Of a stretch of 64,000 bases of DNA, positions 27,218 to 34,700 are shown one piece after another. Source of the DNA: Pseudomonas sp. HOU2 (GTDB taxonomy: Bacteria > Pseudomonadota > Gammaproteobacteria > Pseudomonadales > Pseudomonadaceae); NCBI RefSeq assembly GCF_040729435.1, contig NZ_CP160398.1, positions 4,879,001 through 4,943,000 on the forward strand. The letters run 5' to 3'. Position 1 is the stretch's first letter, and every line of letters starts with the position of its first letter. The translations under genes were made by a program, and so were the position numbers. The notes under the pieces are model-generated. The model ran no database searches. It was given only the letters and a program-made list of their open reading frames with translations, and was not told where the DNA came from.

Positions 27218-28396
27218 TTATTTGGACAAAAACCGCATCCCTTCTTCCAACCCGCGCAGGGTCAACGGATACATCTGATCCTCGATCAAATCGCGCACGA
27301 TATTGGTCGACGAGGTATAGCCCCACGTGTCCTTCGGGTACGGATTGATCCAGATAAGCTTCTTGTACTTCTCCATGAAGCGCTGCATCCACAGGTAGCC
27401 CGGCTCTTCGTTCCAGTGCTCGACGCTGCCGCCGGCCTGGGTGATTTCATAGGGCGCCATGGCGGCGTCACCGATGAAGATCACTTTGTAGTCGGCGCCG
27501 TACTTGTGCAGCAGATCCTGCGTCGAGAAACGCTCTGACGTGCGGCGCATGTTGTTCTTCCACACCGACTCATAAATGAAGTTGTGGAAGTAGAAGTACT
27601 CCAGATGCTTGAACTCGGTCTTGCAGGCCGAGAACAGCTCCTCGCAGATCTTCACGTGCGCGTCCATCGAACCGCCGATGTCGAACAGCAGCAACAGCTT
27701 GACCGTGTTGCGCCGTTCCGGACGCATCTGGATATTCAGCAGGCCGGCGTCTTTGGCGGTGTGGTCGATGGTGCCGTCGATGTCCAGCTCTTCCGCCGCA
27801 CCCTGACGGGCGAATTTACGCAGACGACGCAGGGCGACCTTGATGTTGCGCGTGCCCAGCTCCACCGAATCGTCGAGGTTCTTGTACTCGCGCTGATCCC
27901 AGACCTTGACCGCTTTGCCCTGACGCTTGCCGGCATCGCCGACCCGAATGCCTTCCGGATTGAAGCCGCCGGAACCGAACGGGCTGGTGCCGCCGGTGCC
28001 GATCCATTTGTTGCCGCCGGCGTGGCGCTCTTTCTGTTCTTCCAGACGTTTCTTGAACTCTTCGATCAGCTTGTCCAGACCGCCGAGGGACTGGATCTGC
28101 GCACGTTCCTCGTCGGTCAGCGAACGCTCGAACTCCTTGCGCAGCCAGTCTTCGGGAATCAGCGCCTGCAGGTGATCGTCGAGTTTTTCCAGGCCATTGA
28201 AGTAGGCGCCAAACGCGCGGTCGAACTTGTCGAAATGCCGTTCGTCCTTGACCAGAATCGCCCGCGACAAGTAGTAGAACTCGTCCATGTCAGCAAAGGT
28301 CACGCGCTGCTTCAGCGCGTTGATCAGGTCGAGCAACTCGCGCACCGATACCGGCACTTTGGCTGCACGCATTTCATTGAACAGGTTGAGCAACAT
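27218..28396 (-). CDS. VWA domain protein, CoxE-like
   Basis: A 392-residue protein. The C-terminal half is a von Willebrand A domain with KLLLLFDIGGSMDAHV near residue 238. The MIDAS motif is D-x-G-G-S rather than DxSxS, which is the usual form in the CoxE-like branch. The N-terminal half is helical and charged. It is 12 bases downstream of a MoxR ATPase gene on the same strand, the standard pair in which the ATPase uses the VWA protein as an adaptor for protein assembly or metal insertion. The client is unknown. Confidence 0.88.
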   Translation of the reverse strand: MLLNLFNEMRAAKVPVSVRELLDLINALKQRVTFADMDEFYYLSRAILVKDERHFDKFDRAFGAYFNGLEKLDDHLQALIPEDWLRKEFERSLTDEERAQIQSLGGLDKLIEEFKKRLEEQKERHAGGNKWIGTGGTSPFGSGGFNPEGIRVGDAGKRQGKAVKVWDQREYKNLDDSVELGTRNIKVALRRLRKFARQGAAEELDIDGTIDHTAKDAGLLNIQMRPERRNTVKLLLLFDIGGSMDAHVKICEELFSACKTEFKHLEYFYFHNFIYESVWKNNMRRTSERFSTQDLLHKYGADYKVIFIGDAAMAPYEITQAGGSVEHWNEEPGYLWMQRFMEKYKKLIWINPYPKDTWGYTSSTNIVRDLIEDQMYPLTLRGLEEGMRFLSK

Positions 28397-28408
28397 GGCA
28401 TCAGCCTC

Positions 28409-29254
28409 TTAGCGAGAACCGCGACGGCTCATGAACGCCAGGCGCTCAAGCAACTGCACGTCCTGCTCGTTCTTCACCAGCGCACCGGCCAGCGGTGGAA
28501 TGGCCTTGGTCGGATCGCGCTCGCGCAGCACTGCTTCGCCGATGTTGTCGGCCATCAGCAGCTTCAACCAGTCGACCAGTTCCGAGGTCGACGGCTTCTT
28601 CTTCAGGCCCGGCACCTTGCGCACGTCGAAGAACACGTCCAGCGCTTCGCTGACCAGGTCCTTCTTGATGTCCGGGTAGTGCACGTCGACGATTTTCTGC
28701 AGGGTGCTGCGGTCGGGGAAGGCGATGTAGTGGAAGAAGCAGCGGCGCAGGAAGGCGTCCGGCAGCTCTTTCTCGTTGTTGGAGGTAATGATGATGATCG
28801 GGCGCTTCTTGGCCTTGATGGTCTCGTCGATCTCGTAAACGTAGAACTCCATCTTGTCGAGTTCTTGCAACAGGTCGTTGGGGAACTCGATGTCAGCCTT
28901 GTCGATTTCGTCGATCAGCAGAATCACCCGCTCCTCTGACTCGAAGGCCTCCCAGAGCTTGCCCTTCTTCAGGTAGTTGCGCACATCGTGGACTTTTTCG
29001 TTGCCCAGTTGCGAGTCGCGCAGACGGCTGACCGCATCGTACTCGTACAGACCCTGATGGGCCTTGGTGGTGGACTTGATGTGCCAGGTGATCAGCTTGG
29101 CGCCGAACGATTCGGCCAGTTGCTCGGCGAGCATGGTCTTGCCGGTGCCGGGTTCGCCCTTGACCAGCAGTGGCCGCTCCAGGGTGATGGCGGCATTGAC
29201 CGCCAGCTTCAGGTCATCGGTGGCGACGTAGGCCTGGGTGCCTTCGAACTTCAT
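28409..29254 (-). CDS. MoxR family AAA ATPase
   Basis: A 281-residue AAA+ protein. Walker A is GEPGTGKTML near residue 37, Walker B is ILLIDEIDKAD near 104, sensor 1 is IIITSNNEKELPDAFLRRC, with the Arg finger pair in the last two residues. The N-terminal MKFEGTQAYVATDDLKLAVN is typical of the subfamily that pairs with a CoxE-like VWA gene, which follows. It is the first gene of the leftward pair; the promoter lies in 29255-29456. Confidence 0.92.
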   Translation of the reverse strand: MKFEGTQAYVATDDLKLAVNAAITLERPLLVKGEPGTGKTMLAEQLAESFGAKLITWHIKSTTKAHQGLYEYDAVSRLRDSQLGNEKVHDVRNYLKKGKLWEAFESEERVILLIDEIDKADIEFPNDLLQELDKMEFYVYEIDETIKAKKRPIIIITSNNEKELPDAFLRRCFFHYIAFPDRSTLQKIVDVHYPDIKKDLVSEALDVFFDVRKVPGLKKKPSTSELVDWLKLLMADNIGEAVLRERDPTKAIPPLAGALVKNEQDVQLLERLAFMSRRGSR

Positions 29255-29364
29255 CTGCTAATCCTCGAACGGTAACGCCGACCTGCGCGGGCAGGGCGGG
29301 GGCGAAAAAATCGGATGCCCCGACTATAACGCGCAGCCCGGTCGACTGTGAACGCAGACGGCTT

Positions 29365-29379
29365 ATTCAGTCTCTGAAT
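29365..29379. promoter_or_regulatory. 15-bp perfect palindrome, upstream of DUF4160 gene
   Basis: ATTCAG TCT CTGAAT. It lies in the gap between the MoxR gene and the DUF4160 gene, 14 bases before a TTGACT at 29393-29398 that could be a -35 element. It is a possible operator for a dimeric regulator; the protein that binds it is unknown. Confidence 0.45.
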
Positions 29380-29426
29380 GGGGCGTCACATGTTGACTCG
29401 GTTTCGGCCAGAGGCCAGTATTCAGG

Positions 29427-29445
29427 TATCGCCGATTTGGCGATA
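29427..29445. promoter_or_regulatory. 19-bp palindrome just before the DUF4160 start
   Basis: TATCGCC GATTT GGCGATA, a 7-bp perfect inverted repeat. It ends 11 bases before ATG 29457 and covers the place where the ribosome binding site should be. It is either an autorepressor site for the HTH protein encoded next, or an RNA hairpin that limits translation. A weak TATTCA at 29419-29424 could be the -10 element. Confidence 0.55.
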
Positions 29446-29456
29446 GCCTGTCGGGC

Positions 29457-29687
29457 ATGACGACTAAATACCGATTTCGCGACAAATACCGCATTCAGTT
29501 ACGTGAGAAGGATCACCCGCCACCCCATGTCCACTTGATCGGTGGCGGAGTGGACGTGATGCTGAGCCTTGAAACCGTCGAAGTCATGACGGGCAAGGCA
29601 CCGCCGCTGATTATCAAGGAAGCGCTGGCTTGGGTTGCGGCTCATCAAGTGCAACTGCTGGAGGACTGGAAACGATGTTACCCATGA
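29457..29687 (+). CDS. DUF4160 protein, toxin-like partner
   Basis: A 76-residue protein. RFRDKYRIQLREKDHPPPHVHL is split here as the family core KDHPPPHVHLIGG (residues 18-30), followed by the C-terminal WVAAHQVQLLEDW. DUF4160 genes commonly sit beside DUF2442 genes and are considered toxin-antitoxin-like; activity is unproven. The next gene overlaps its end by four or thirteen bases depending on the start used. Codon use is less GC-biased than in neighbours (ACTAAATACCGATTT at the start), which hints at transfer. Confidence 0.8.
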   Translation: MTTKYRFRDKYRIQLREKDHPPPHVHLIGGGVDVMLSLETVEVMTGKAPPLIIKEALAWVAAHQVQLLEDWKRCYP

Positions 29688-30172
29688 AAAGGCCTCGTCT
29701 GACGGCTGTGCAGGCACTGTCAGGTTTTCGATTGAAACTGACCTTTATTGATGGTCAGGATCTGACCCTTGACCTGAGCCGAGACATCCACGCTTATCCA
29801 GGTCTGCAACCATTGCTTGATCCCGAAGTGTTTGCGGCTGCGACCCTTGACGACAATGGCTGGACGGTCGAATGGCTTGAGCGCGATATACAGATTGGCG
29901 CAGACACGCTTTATATGGATGCGCTGGCCCAAAACACTGTCGATGAAAACACTCGGATTTTCATCGATTGGCGTGCACGTACCGGACTCTCACTGAATCA
30001 GGCAGCCGAGGCGCTGGGTGTCAGTGCCCGCAGCATCAGCCGATACAGTAATGGGCGGGAGGCGGTGCCAAGGTCATTAGCCTTGGCTTGTCTTGGTTGG
30101 GACTCATTGCAGCAAAAGTCCACGCTGGCGGCTGAAGAATCTGGTCGATATGTCGTTAATCGTAAGAATTAG
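29675..30172 (+). CDS. DUF2442 protein with C-terminal helix-turn-helix
   Basis: A 165-residue protein from ATG 29675 (GGAGG 10 bases upstream); ATG 29684, which overlaps the previous stop as ATGA, is an equal alternative and begins the conserved MKRPRLTAVQAL. Residues 1-85 are DUF2442 (FRLKLTFIDGQDLTLDLS). Residues 100-140 form an XRE-like helix-turn-helix (LSLNQAAEALGVSARSISRYSNG). This suits an antitoxin and autoregulator for the DUF4160 partner. Its stop overlaps the stop of the convergent DUF748 gene. Confidence 0.8.
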   Translation: MLPMKRPRLTAVQALSGFRLKLTFIDGQDLTLDLSRDIHAYPGLQPLLDPEVFAAATLDDNGWTVEWLERDIQIGADTLYMDALAQNTVDENTRIFIDWRARTGLSLNQAAEALGVSARSISRYSNGREAVPRSLALACLGWDSLQQKSTLAAEESGRYVVNRKN

Positions 30173-31245
30173 CCCGCATCCGGCTTCGGCCGCTCATACC
30201 TCGCATTAAAGGCTTGAATGAAGCCATTGCGCAAAATCTGCAAAAACGCTTCGAATGCGCTGATGTTTTGCTGATGCACGTTGCCGCTGAGTTCGACCTT
30301 GGTGGCGAACTGGTTTTTGGCCTGGTTCTTCAGCACGGTTTCCGTGCCGCCGACGATGGCCTCCCAGACGGAGCGGAAGATGCTCTTGTCCTTGTTCTCC
30401 ACGTCCTGCTGCCAGTTGAACACCTCGACATCGCGCAAAAGCGGTTTGATGTAGCCGCTGACCTGGGCTTTTTTCGCCTGGGCTTCGATCACGACGTCAC
30501 CATGCCCGGCGTTGAAGTCGAACTTGCCGTAGGCCGAGGCGAAGTCGTTCATGCTCTTGAGTTCGATGTCGCGGGCGCGCAGGCGGAACTGGAAGTCCTC
30601 GAAATTGCTCAGCGGATCGAAAGTGGCCGTGGTTTCCAACGGTGCGTGGCCGAGCAGCTTGGCCTTGCCTTCGAAACGGGCATCGCGCTTGCCCTGTTTG
30701 TCGACCACGTTAGTCAGGTTGTAGATGCTGGCCTCGACGTTGGTGGCGTTCATGTTGACCGGCGGCTTGGAGTTGAAATTGCGGAAACTGATCTTGCCGT
30801 CATGGATCTGCACCTCGTCGAGGGTGATCGGCAGCAACTTGCCCAGTTGCGCCCGCCAGTCGGTGCCTTTACCGGTCTGGGAATTCTGCTTGTTGGCTCC
30901 GCCGTCGACGAAGTTGATCTCGGGATTGAAGAACTGCACCTGTGCCACCACGGCATGGTCGTACCACAGCGAGTGCCAACTGACCGCCAGATCGATCACG
31001 GGTGCGTTGACGAACGGCACCGGCACCTTGCCGTCGACCTTGACGATTTTCAGCCCGTTGATCTTGTAGGCGCCGCGCCACAAGGCCAGATCGACATCGG
31101 TGATCTGGCCGCGGTAATCACCCATGTCGGCCAGTTTGCCGTTCAGGTAATCGCGCACCACGTAGGGCAGGGCAATGTGCAGGGCGATCAGCAGCACAAC
31201 GACGACGACAAAGATCCCTATTGGCCAGCTATAGCGACGCTTCAT
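30169..31245 (-). CDS. DUF748 membrane-anchored protein
   Basis: A 358-residue protein with one N-terminal membrane helix (about residues 8-28, IGIFVVVVVLLIALHIALP), and a long periplasmic domain with AsmA/DUF748-like repeats: GQITDVDLALWRGAYKINGLKI, then EVQIHDGKISFRNFNSKPPV. DUF748 and AsmA-like proteins act at the cell envelope, some in lipid transport. ATG 31245 is used, since the frame upstream is not family sequence. It is divergent from cysK. Confidence 0.85.
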   Translation of the reverse strand: MKRRYSWPIGIFVVVVVLLIALHIALPYVVRDYLNGKLADMGDYRGQITDVDLALWRGAYKINGLKIVKVDGKVPVPFVNAPVIDLAVSWHSLWYDHAVVAQVQFFNPEINFVDGGANKQNSQTGKGTDWRAQLGKLLPITLDEVQIHDGKISFRNFNSKPPVNMNATNVEASIYNLTNVVDKQGKRDARFEGKAKLLGHAPLETTATFDPLSNFEDFQFRLRARDIELKSMNDFASAYGKFDFNAGHGDVVIEAQAKKAQVSGYIKPLLRDVEVFNWQQDVENKDKSIFRSVWEAIVGGTETVLKNQAKNQFATKVELSGNVHQQNISAFEAFLQILRNGFIQAFNARYERPKPDAG

Positions 31246-31372
31246 GGCAAAAATTCCCTGACGATGTAAGCGATTGACTGTGGCGCGGCGCAGACGTTCG
31301 ACCCGACTGGACTGCGCCCGGCAACAGGCATACCTTGGAACGCTGAATTCAATGCTGCATAAGGACCCAGCC

Positions 31373-32347
31373 ATGAGCCGTATTTTTGCTGACAACGCCC
31401 ATTCCATCGGCAACACGCCGCTGGTGCAGATCAACCGCATCGCGCCGCGTGGCGTGACCATCCTGGCCAAGATCGAGGGGCGCAACCCCGGTTATTCGGT
31501 CAAGTGCCGGATCGGCGCGAACATGATCTGGGACGCCGAAAGCAGCGGCAAACTCAAACCGGGCATGACCATCGTCGAGCCTACCTCCGGCAATACCGGT
31601 ATTGGCCTGGCTTTTGTTGCGGCAGCTCGCGGTTATAAATTGATGCTGACCATGCCGGCTTCGATGAGTATCGAACGGCGCAAGGTACTGAAGGCGCTGG
31701 GCGCAGAGCTGGTTCTGACTGAACCGGCCAAGGGCATGAAAGGCGCGATCGAGAAGGCCGCCGAAATTGTTGCCAGCGACGCCGACAAATACTTTATGCC
31801 GTCGCAGTTCGACAATCCGGCCAACCCGGCGATTCATGAAAAAACCACCGGTCCGGAAATCTGGAACGACACCGATGGTGCGGTGGATGTGCTGGTGGCC
31901 GGCGTCGGGACGGGTGGCACCATCACCGGCGTGTCGCGGTATATCAAGAATACCCAGGGCAAACCGATCCTGTCGGTGGCAGTGGAGCCGGTGTCTTCGC
32001 CGGTGATCAGCCAGGCGCTGGCGGGTGAAGAGATCAAGCCGAGCCCACACAAGATTCAGGGGATTGGCGCCGGTTTCGTGCCGAAGAACCTCGATTTGTC
32101 GATGGTCGATCGCGTGGAACAGGTCACCGATGACGAGTCCAAGGCCATGGCGCTGCGCCTGATGCAGGAAGAAGGGATTTTGTGCGGTATCTCGTGCGGC
32201 GCGGCCATGGCCGTAGCGGTGCGCCTGGCCGAGAAGCCGGAAATGCAGGGCAAGACCATCGTGGTGATTCTGCCGGACTCCGGTGAGCGCTATTTGTCGA
32301 GCATGTTGTTCAGCGATCTGTTCACCGAACAGGAGAATCAGCAGTAG
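31373..32347 (+). CDS. cysK: cysteine synthase A (O-acetylserine sulfhydrylase)
   Basis: A 324-residue PLP enzyme that makes cysteine from O-acetylserine and sulfide. The Schiff base Lys is Lys44 in [11 protein letters not shown]; the substrate loop is [10 protein letters not shown], and the phosphate-binding loop is [27 protein letters not shown] at the start is close to Pseudomonas CysK. ATG 31373 is preferred to the far upstream frame. About 130 bases of leader separate it from the divergent DUF748 gene. Confidence 0.94.
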   Translation: MSRIFADNAHSIGNTPLVQINRIAPRGVTILAKIEGRNPGYSVKCRIGANMIWDAESSGKLKPGMTIVEPTSGNTGIGLAFVAAARGYKLMLTMPASMSIERRKVLKALGAELVLTEPAKGMKGAIEKAAEIVASDADKYFMPSQFDNPANPAIHEKTTGPEIWNDTDGAVDVLVAGVGTGGTITGVSRYIKNTQGKPILSVAVEPVSSPVISQALAGEEIKPSPHKIQGIGAGFVPKNLDLSMVDRVEQVTDDESKAMALRLMQEEGILCGISCGAAMAVAVRLAEKPEMQGKTIVVILPDSGERYLSSMLFSDLFTEQENQQ

Positions 32348-32531
32348 TCCAATTGACTCAGATCAGCCGGGGTTCAGGATCGTTATGCTAATAAATGCTT
32401 TGTTGCGCAATTCTTAACACTGAATCTTGGGTTGGGCGGGTTTTTCCCGAGGCCGGTAGTGTTTATCATGGCCGGCTGCCATGCCGGGTAACGGGCATTG
32501 CGCAGCGTTGTCTTTATTCAAGGAGTCGTTG

Positions 32532-33470
32532 ATGACCTTTTCGTTAGCCGCCAAGGTGTTGGTGTTGCTGCTGTTTGTGGGCAGCATCCTCTATGTGCAT
32601 TTGCGCGGCAAGGCGCGTTTGCCGGTCCTGCGTCAGTTTGTCAACCACTCGGCGCTGTTCGCTCCGTACAACGCGCTGATGTACCTGTTCTCCGGTGTGC
32701 CGTCCAAGCCGTATCTGGATCGCAGCAAGTTTCCGGAACTGGATGTGCTGCGCGATAACTGGGAAACCATTCGCGACGAAGCCATGCACTTGTTCGACGA
32801 GGGCTATATCCGCGCCGCCGAAAAGAACAATGACGCCGGTTTCGGCTCGTTCTTCAAGAAAGGCTGGAAGCGTTTCTACCTCAAGTGGTACGACAAACCG
32901 CTGCCGTCGGCCGAAACCCTGTGCCCGAAAACCGTGGCGCTGGTCAGTGCGATACCTAACGTCAAGGGCGCCATGTTCGCGCTGTTGCCGGGTGGCAGCC
33001 ACCTGAATCCGCACCGTGACCCGTTTGCCGGCTCCCTGCGTTATCACCTGGGCTTGTCGACGCCGAACTCCGACGATTGCCGGATCTTCGTCGACGGTCA
33101 GGTCTACGCCTGGCGCGACGGTGAAGACGTGATGTTCGACGAGACCTACGTGCACTGGGTCAAGAACGAGACCGAACAGACTCGCGTCATCCTGTTCTGC
33201 GACGTCGAACGGCCATTGAGCAACCGTCTGATGACCCGCATCAACCGCGCCATCAGCGCCTGGTTGGGACGCGCCACCGCGCCGCAGAACCTTGACGACG
33301 AACGTGTCGGCGGCATCAACCAGGCCTACGCCTGGAGCAAGAACTTCAGCGACCGGTTCAGCGGCGTGGTCAAACAGTGGAAGCGCCGCAATCCCAAGGC
33401 TTACCGCGTCCTGCGCCCGGTGCTGGCGGTGGTGGTGCTGACGCTGCTGGGGTATTGGCTGTTTGGCTGA
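32532..33470 (+). CDS. lpxO: lipid A 2-hydroxylase, aspartyl/asparaginyl hydroxylase family
   Basis: A 312-residue Fe(II)/2-oxoglutarate oxygenase that by family adds a 2-hydroxyl to a lipid A acyl chain. One membrane helix lies at residues 6-20 and a C-terminal hydrophobic segment (VLAVVVLTLLGYWLFG) ends the protein. The iron ligands are His and Asp in NPHRDPFAGSLRYHLGL and a distal His in ETYVHWVKNET, followed by the 2-oxoglutarate-binding Arg. ATG 32532 has AAGGAG 8 bases upstream. A terminator follows 17 bases after the stop. Confidence 0.92.
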   Translation: MTFSLAAKVLVLLLFVGSILYVHLRGKARLPVLRQFVNHSALFAPYNALMYLFSGVPSKPYLDRSKFPELDVLRDNWETIRDEAMHLFDEGYIRAAEKNNDAGFGSFFKKGWKRFYLKWYDKPLPSAETLCPKTVALVSAIPNVKGAMFALLPGGSHLNPHRDPFAGSLRYHLGLSTPNSDDCRIFVDGQVYAWRDGEDVMFDETYVHWVKNETEQTRVILFCDVERPLSNRLMTRINRAISAWLGRATAPQNLDDERVGGINQAYAWSKNFSDRFSGVVKQWKRRNPKAYRVLRPVLAVVVLTLLGYWLFG

Positions 33471-33486
33471 GGCCGGATGTTGAAAT

Positions 33487-33517
33487 AAAAAAACCGCTCC
33501 TTGTGAGCGGTTTTTTA
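33487..33517. terminator. two-way Rho-independent terminator between lpxO and small ORF
   Basis: An A-rich run, stem AACCGCTC with a CTTGT loop and GAGCGGTT, then TTTTTTATT. The A and T tracts on both sides let it stop transcription from lpxO (rightward) and from the accessory cassette (leftward). Confidence 0.88.
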
Positions 33518-33528
33518 TTGTCTGTGAG

Positions 33529-33687
33529 TCAGCGGCGTCCAGCGAGAACGTTGGGTTCGTCTTCTATGCCTGTAATCAGTAGTTGCAGAAAACGCTGCTG
33601 ATTGGCAGATAGCTTGGAGGAGACAATCGTTCCTTCCGTTTTGGTTGATCTTTTCCTGGTGGGGGATTTCTTGACTGATTTGCGCAT
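33529..33687 (-). CDS. small basic protein in accessory cassette
   Basis: A 52-residue protein from ATG 33687, backed by GGGAGGGAAC before the ATG, one of the clearest ribosome sites in the window. The longer frame from 33729 would start inside the upstream gene. The first 18 residues are very basic (KSVKKSPTRKRSTK); the rest is mixed (SANQQRFLQLLITGIEDEPN). There is no known domain, and it is not a ribbon-helix-helix. It is co-oriented and 35 bases after the GNAT-like gene, so it could be a partner or antitoxin. Confidence 0.6.
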   Translation of the reverse strand: MRKSVKKSPTRKRSTKTEGTIVSSKLSANQQRFLQLLITGIEDEPNVLAGRR

Positions 33688-33722
33688 GTTCCCTCCCTCA
33701 TTGATCATTACTTGAGCTGTTT

Positions 33723-34250
33723 TCACCATACGTTACTCTCCACTGCGAGGACAAGACGACCTTCCAAATCAAATTTGAAGCCGAGCTTTGCGTAAACAGG
33801 AATTGCTCCCTGCATCGGCTCCTGGACTTCTATGAAGTTGCTACCGATTATTTGGGCGAATTCATCGATGACCATCATCGCCAAGGTCCCGATACGATTT
33901 TTCAGCGGGTGAGAATTCCCGGGTCGCCCTTCCAATCGGACGATTCGAATACGTTGGCGGCTTTTGTTCGGATTGACGAAACACAGTCCGCAAAGCTGTT
34001 CTTCAAACCAGATCGCGATATCCAGAGACAGGGGTTCTCGTGACTTCCATGCGGCAACTTCTCGCCAGCAAAAAAGTGGATTCTCCCAAAGCTCGAACGC
34101 GCTCAGTGCTATGGCATCAATGGGTTCGAAGCGTACTTTCGACAAGTCTTGCCCTGCTGGAAGCTGTAATAGAGCTTTAGCGATGCTTGCCTGTTTCCTG
34201 GCCTGCGACTTGTACAACTGATACCGCAAATATGTCCGTTCCCTTGGCAT
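33723..34250 (-). CDS. GNAT-like protein, accessory cassette
   Basis: A 175-residue protein. Its second half has the order of a GNAT fold: IAIWFEEQLCGLCFVN (strands 2-3), RIRIVRLEGRPG (strand 4), NRIGTLAMMVIDEFAQ (in the place of the acetyl-CoA loop and helix 3), and VYAKLGFKFD (last strands). The loop lacks a full Q/R-x-x-G-x-G/A but keeps Arg-x-Gly. The N-terminal 60 residues are unrelated and basic. Codon choice is richer in A and T than in flanking genes, suggesting transfer. A role as toxin or antiviral effector is speculation. Confidence 0.62.
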   Translation of the reverse strand: MPRERTYLRYQLYKSQARKQASIAKALLQLPAGQDLSKVRFEPIDAIALSAFELWENPLFCWREVAAWKSREPLSLDIAIWFEEQLCGLCFVNPNKSRQRIRIVRLEGRPGNSHPLKNRIGTLAMMVIDEFAQIIGSNFIEVQEPMQGAIPVYAKLGFKFDLEGRLVLAVESNVW

Positions 34251-34354
34251 GTGATCCCGAGCATTCCCTGTCTCCCCATCAGTGGGCCTATCCGTTGCTC
34301 ATCAGCCTATGCGCCTGCCATTGAGCTGTCCCTGCTGGCCCTTTGTCCAAATCG

Positions 34355-34384
34355 TTGCAATCCATGTCCCGCGCTGGTTATAGT
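34355..34384 (+). promoter_or_regulatory. likely sigma-70 promoter for EamA leader transcript
   Basis: TTGCAA (34355-34360), an 18-base spacer, then TATAGT (34379-34384). Transcription would begin near 34391, at the left edge of a 20-bp palindrome. The resulting untranslated leader before the EamA start would be about 310 bases. Confidence 0.55.
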
Positions 34385-34391
34385 CGGCGCT

Positions 34392-34411
34392 CGTGAATCA
34401 GCTGATTCACG
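34392..34411. promoter_or_regulatory. perfect 20-bp palindrome at predicted transcription start
   Basis: CGTGAATCAGCTGATTCACG reads the same on both strands. It overlaps the predicted start of transcription, so it could be a repressor operator (dimeric regulator) or form a hairpin at the 5' end of the RNA. No regulator gene of matching type lies next to it. Confidence 0.6.
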
Positions 34412-34441
34412 TTTCAATCCCGTCAAAAAAGATCAGTCCCG

Positions 34442-34606
34442 ATGCCTGCATTCCTCATCAACGCGGTAGTCGATTCAGCGGTCAACGCTGGCGTCGTGCC
34501 GTGCGGGAATCAGCAGCCCGGGCAGATCAGTCATTACCCTCCACCTGTCAGTAGCACGCCGGTGTGCGCAGTCGTATCACCGCCGGGCGTTGGCGTTTCG
34601 GGCTGA
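34442..34606 (+). CDS. candidate 54-residue proline-rich leader peptide
   Basis: ATG 34442 to TGA 34604-34606. The product is rich in Val, Pro and Gly and includes HYPPPVSSTP and SPPGVGVSG. Its Pro runs are of the kind that slow ribosomes, so it could act as an attenuator peptide controlling the exporter gene 95 bases downstream. The ribosome site is weak (AAAAAGATCAG). Its frame continues past the stop with sensible-looking sequence into a second tiny ORF. Coding status is not proven; conservation in other Pseudomonas would decide. Confidence 0.4.
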   Translation: MPAFLINAVVDSAVNAGVVPCGNQQPGQISHYPPPVSSTPVCAVVSPPGVGVSG

Positions 34607-34700
34607 TCGGCATTCTCTGCTGACCCCTGCGCCCGCCAGAACAACTACTGAATTTCAGCTACGGCTGAGTTGGCTATGTGCCTGACTACAGGTGGTATTC

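Larger units (their letters stand above)
34251..34700. other. 450-bp leader region upstream of EamA exporter
   Basis: A long gap that holds a likely rightward promoter, a perfect palindrome and a small proline-rich ORF (each listed separately). A second tiny frame of 13 codons (ATG 34676 to TAA 34717) overlaps the EamA start. A 72-codon frame from 34251 looks random. Confidence 0.6.

Noticed and set aside
27584..28939. A 451-codon plus-strand frame across the VWA and MoxR genes.
   Set aside because: Both minus-strand genes have clear motifs and the frame spans their junction, so it cannot be a real third gene.
32449..32480. Possible PhoP box (TGTTTA repeats) upstream of lpxO.
   Set aside because: Only one half-site (TGTTTA near 32460) is present; no second copy lies 11 bases away on either side.
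34251..34469. A 72-codon frame directly after the GNAT-like gene start.
   Set aside because: It has no ribosome site, crosses the promoter and palindrome, and its sequence looks random; the promoter and leader ORF explain the region better.
33529..34700. Retron or other reverse-transcriptase defence locus around the GNAT-like gene.
   Set aside because: No reverse transcriptase, nuclease or ATPase gene lies nearby, and no msr/msd-like structured RNA was recognised.
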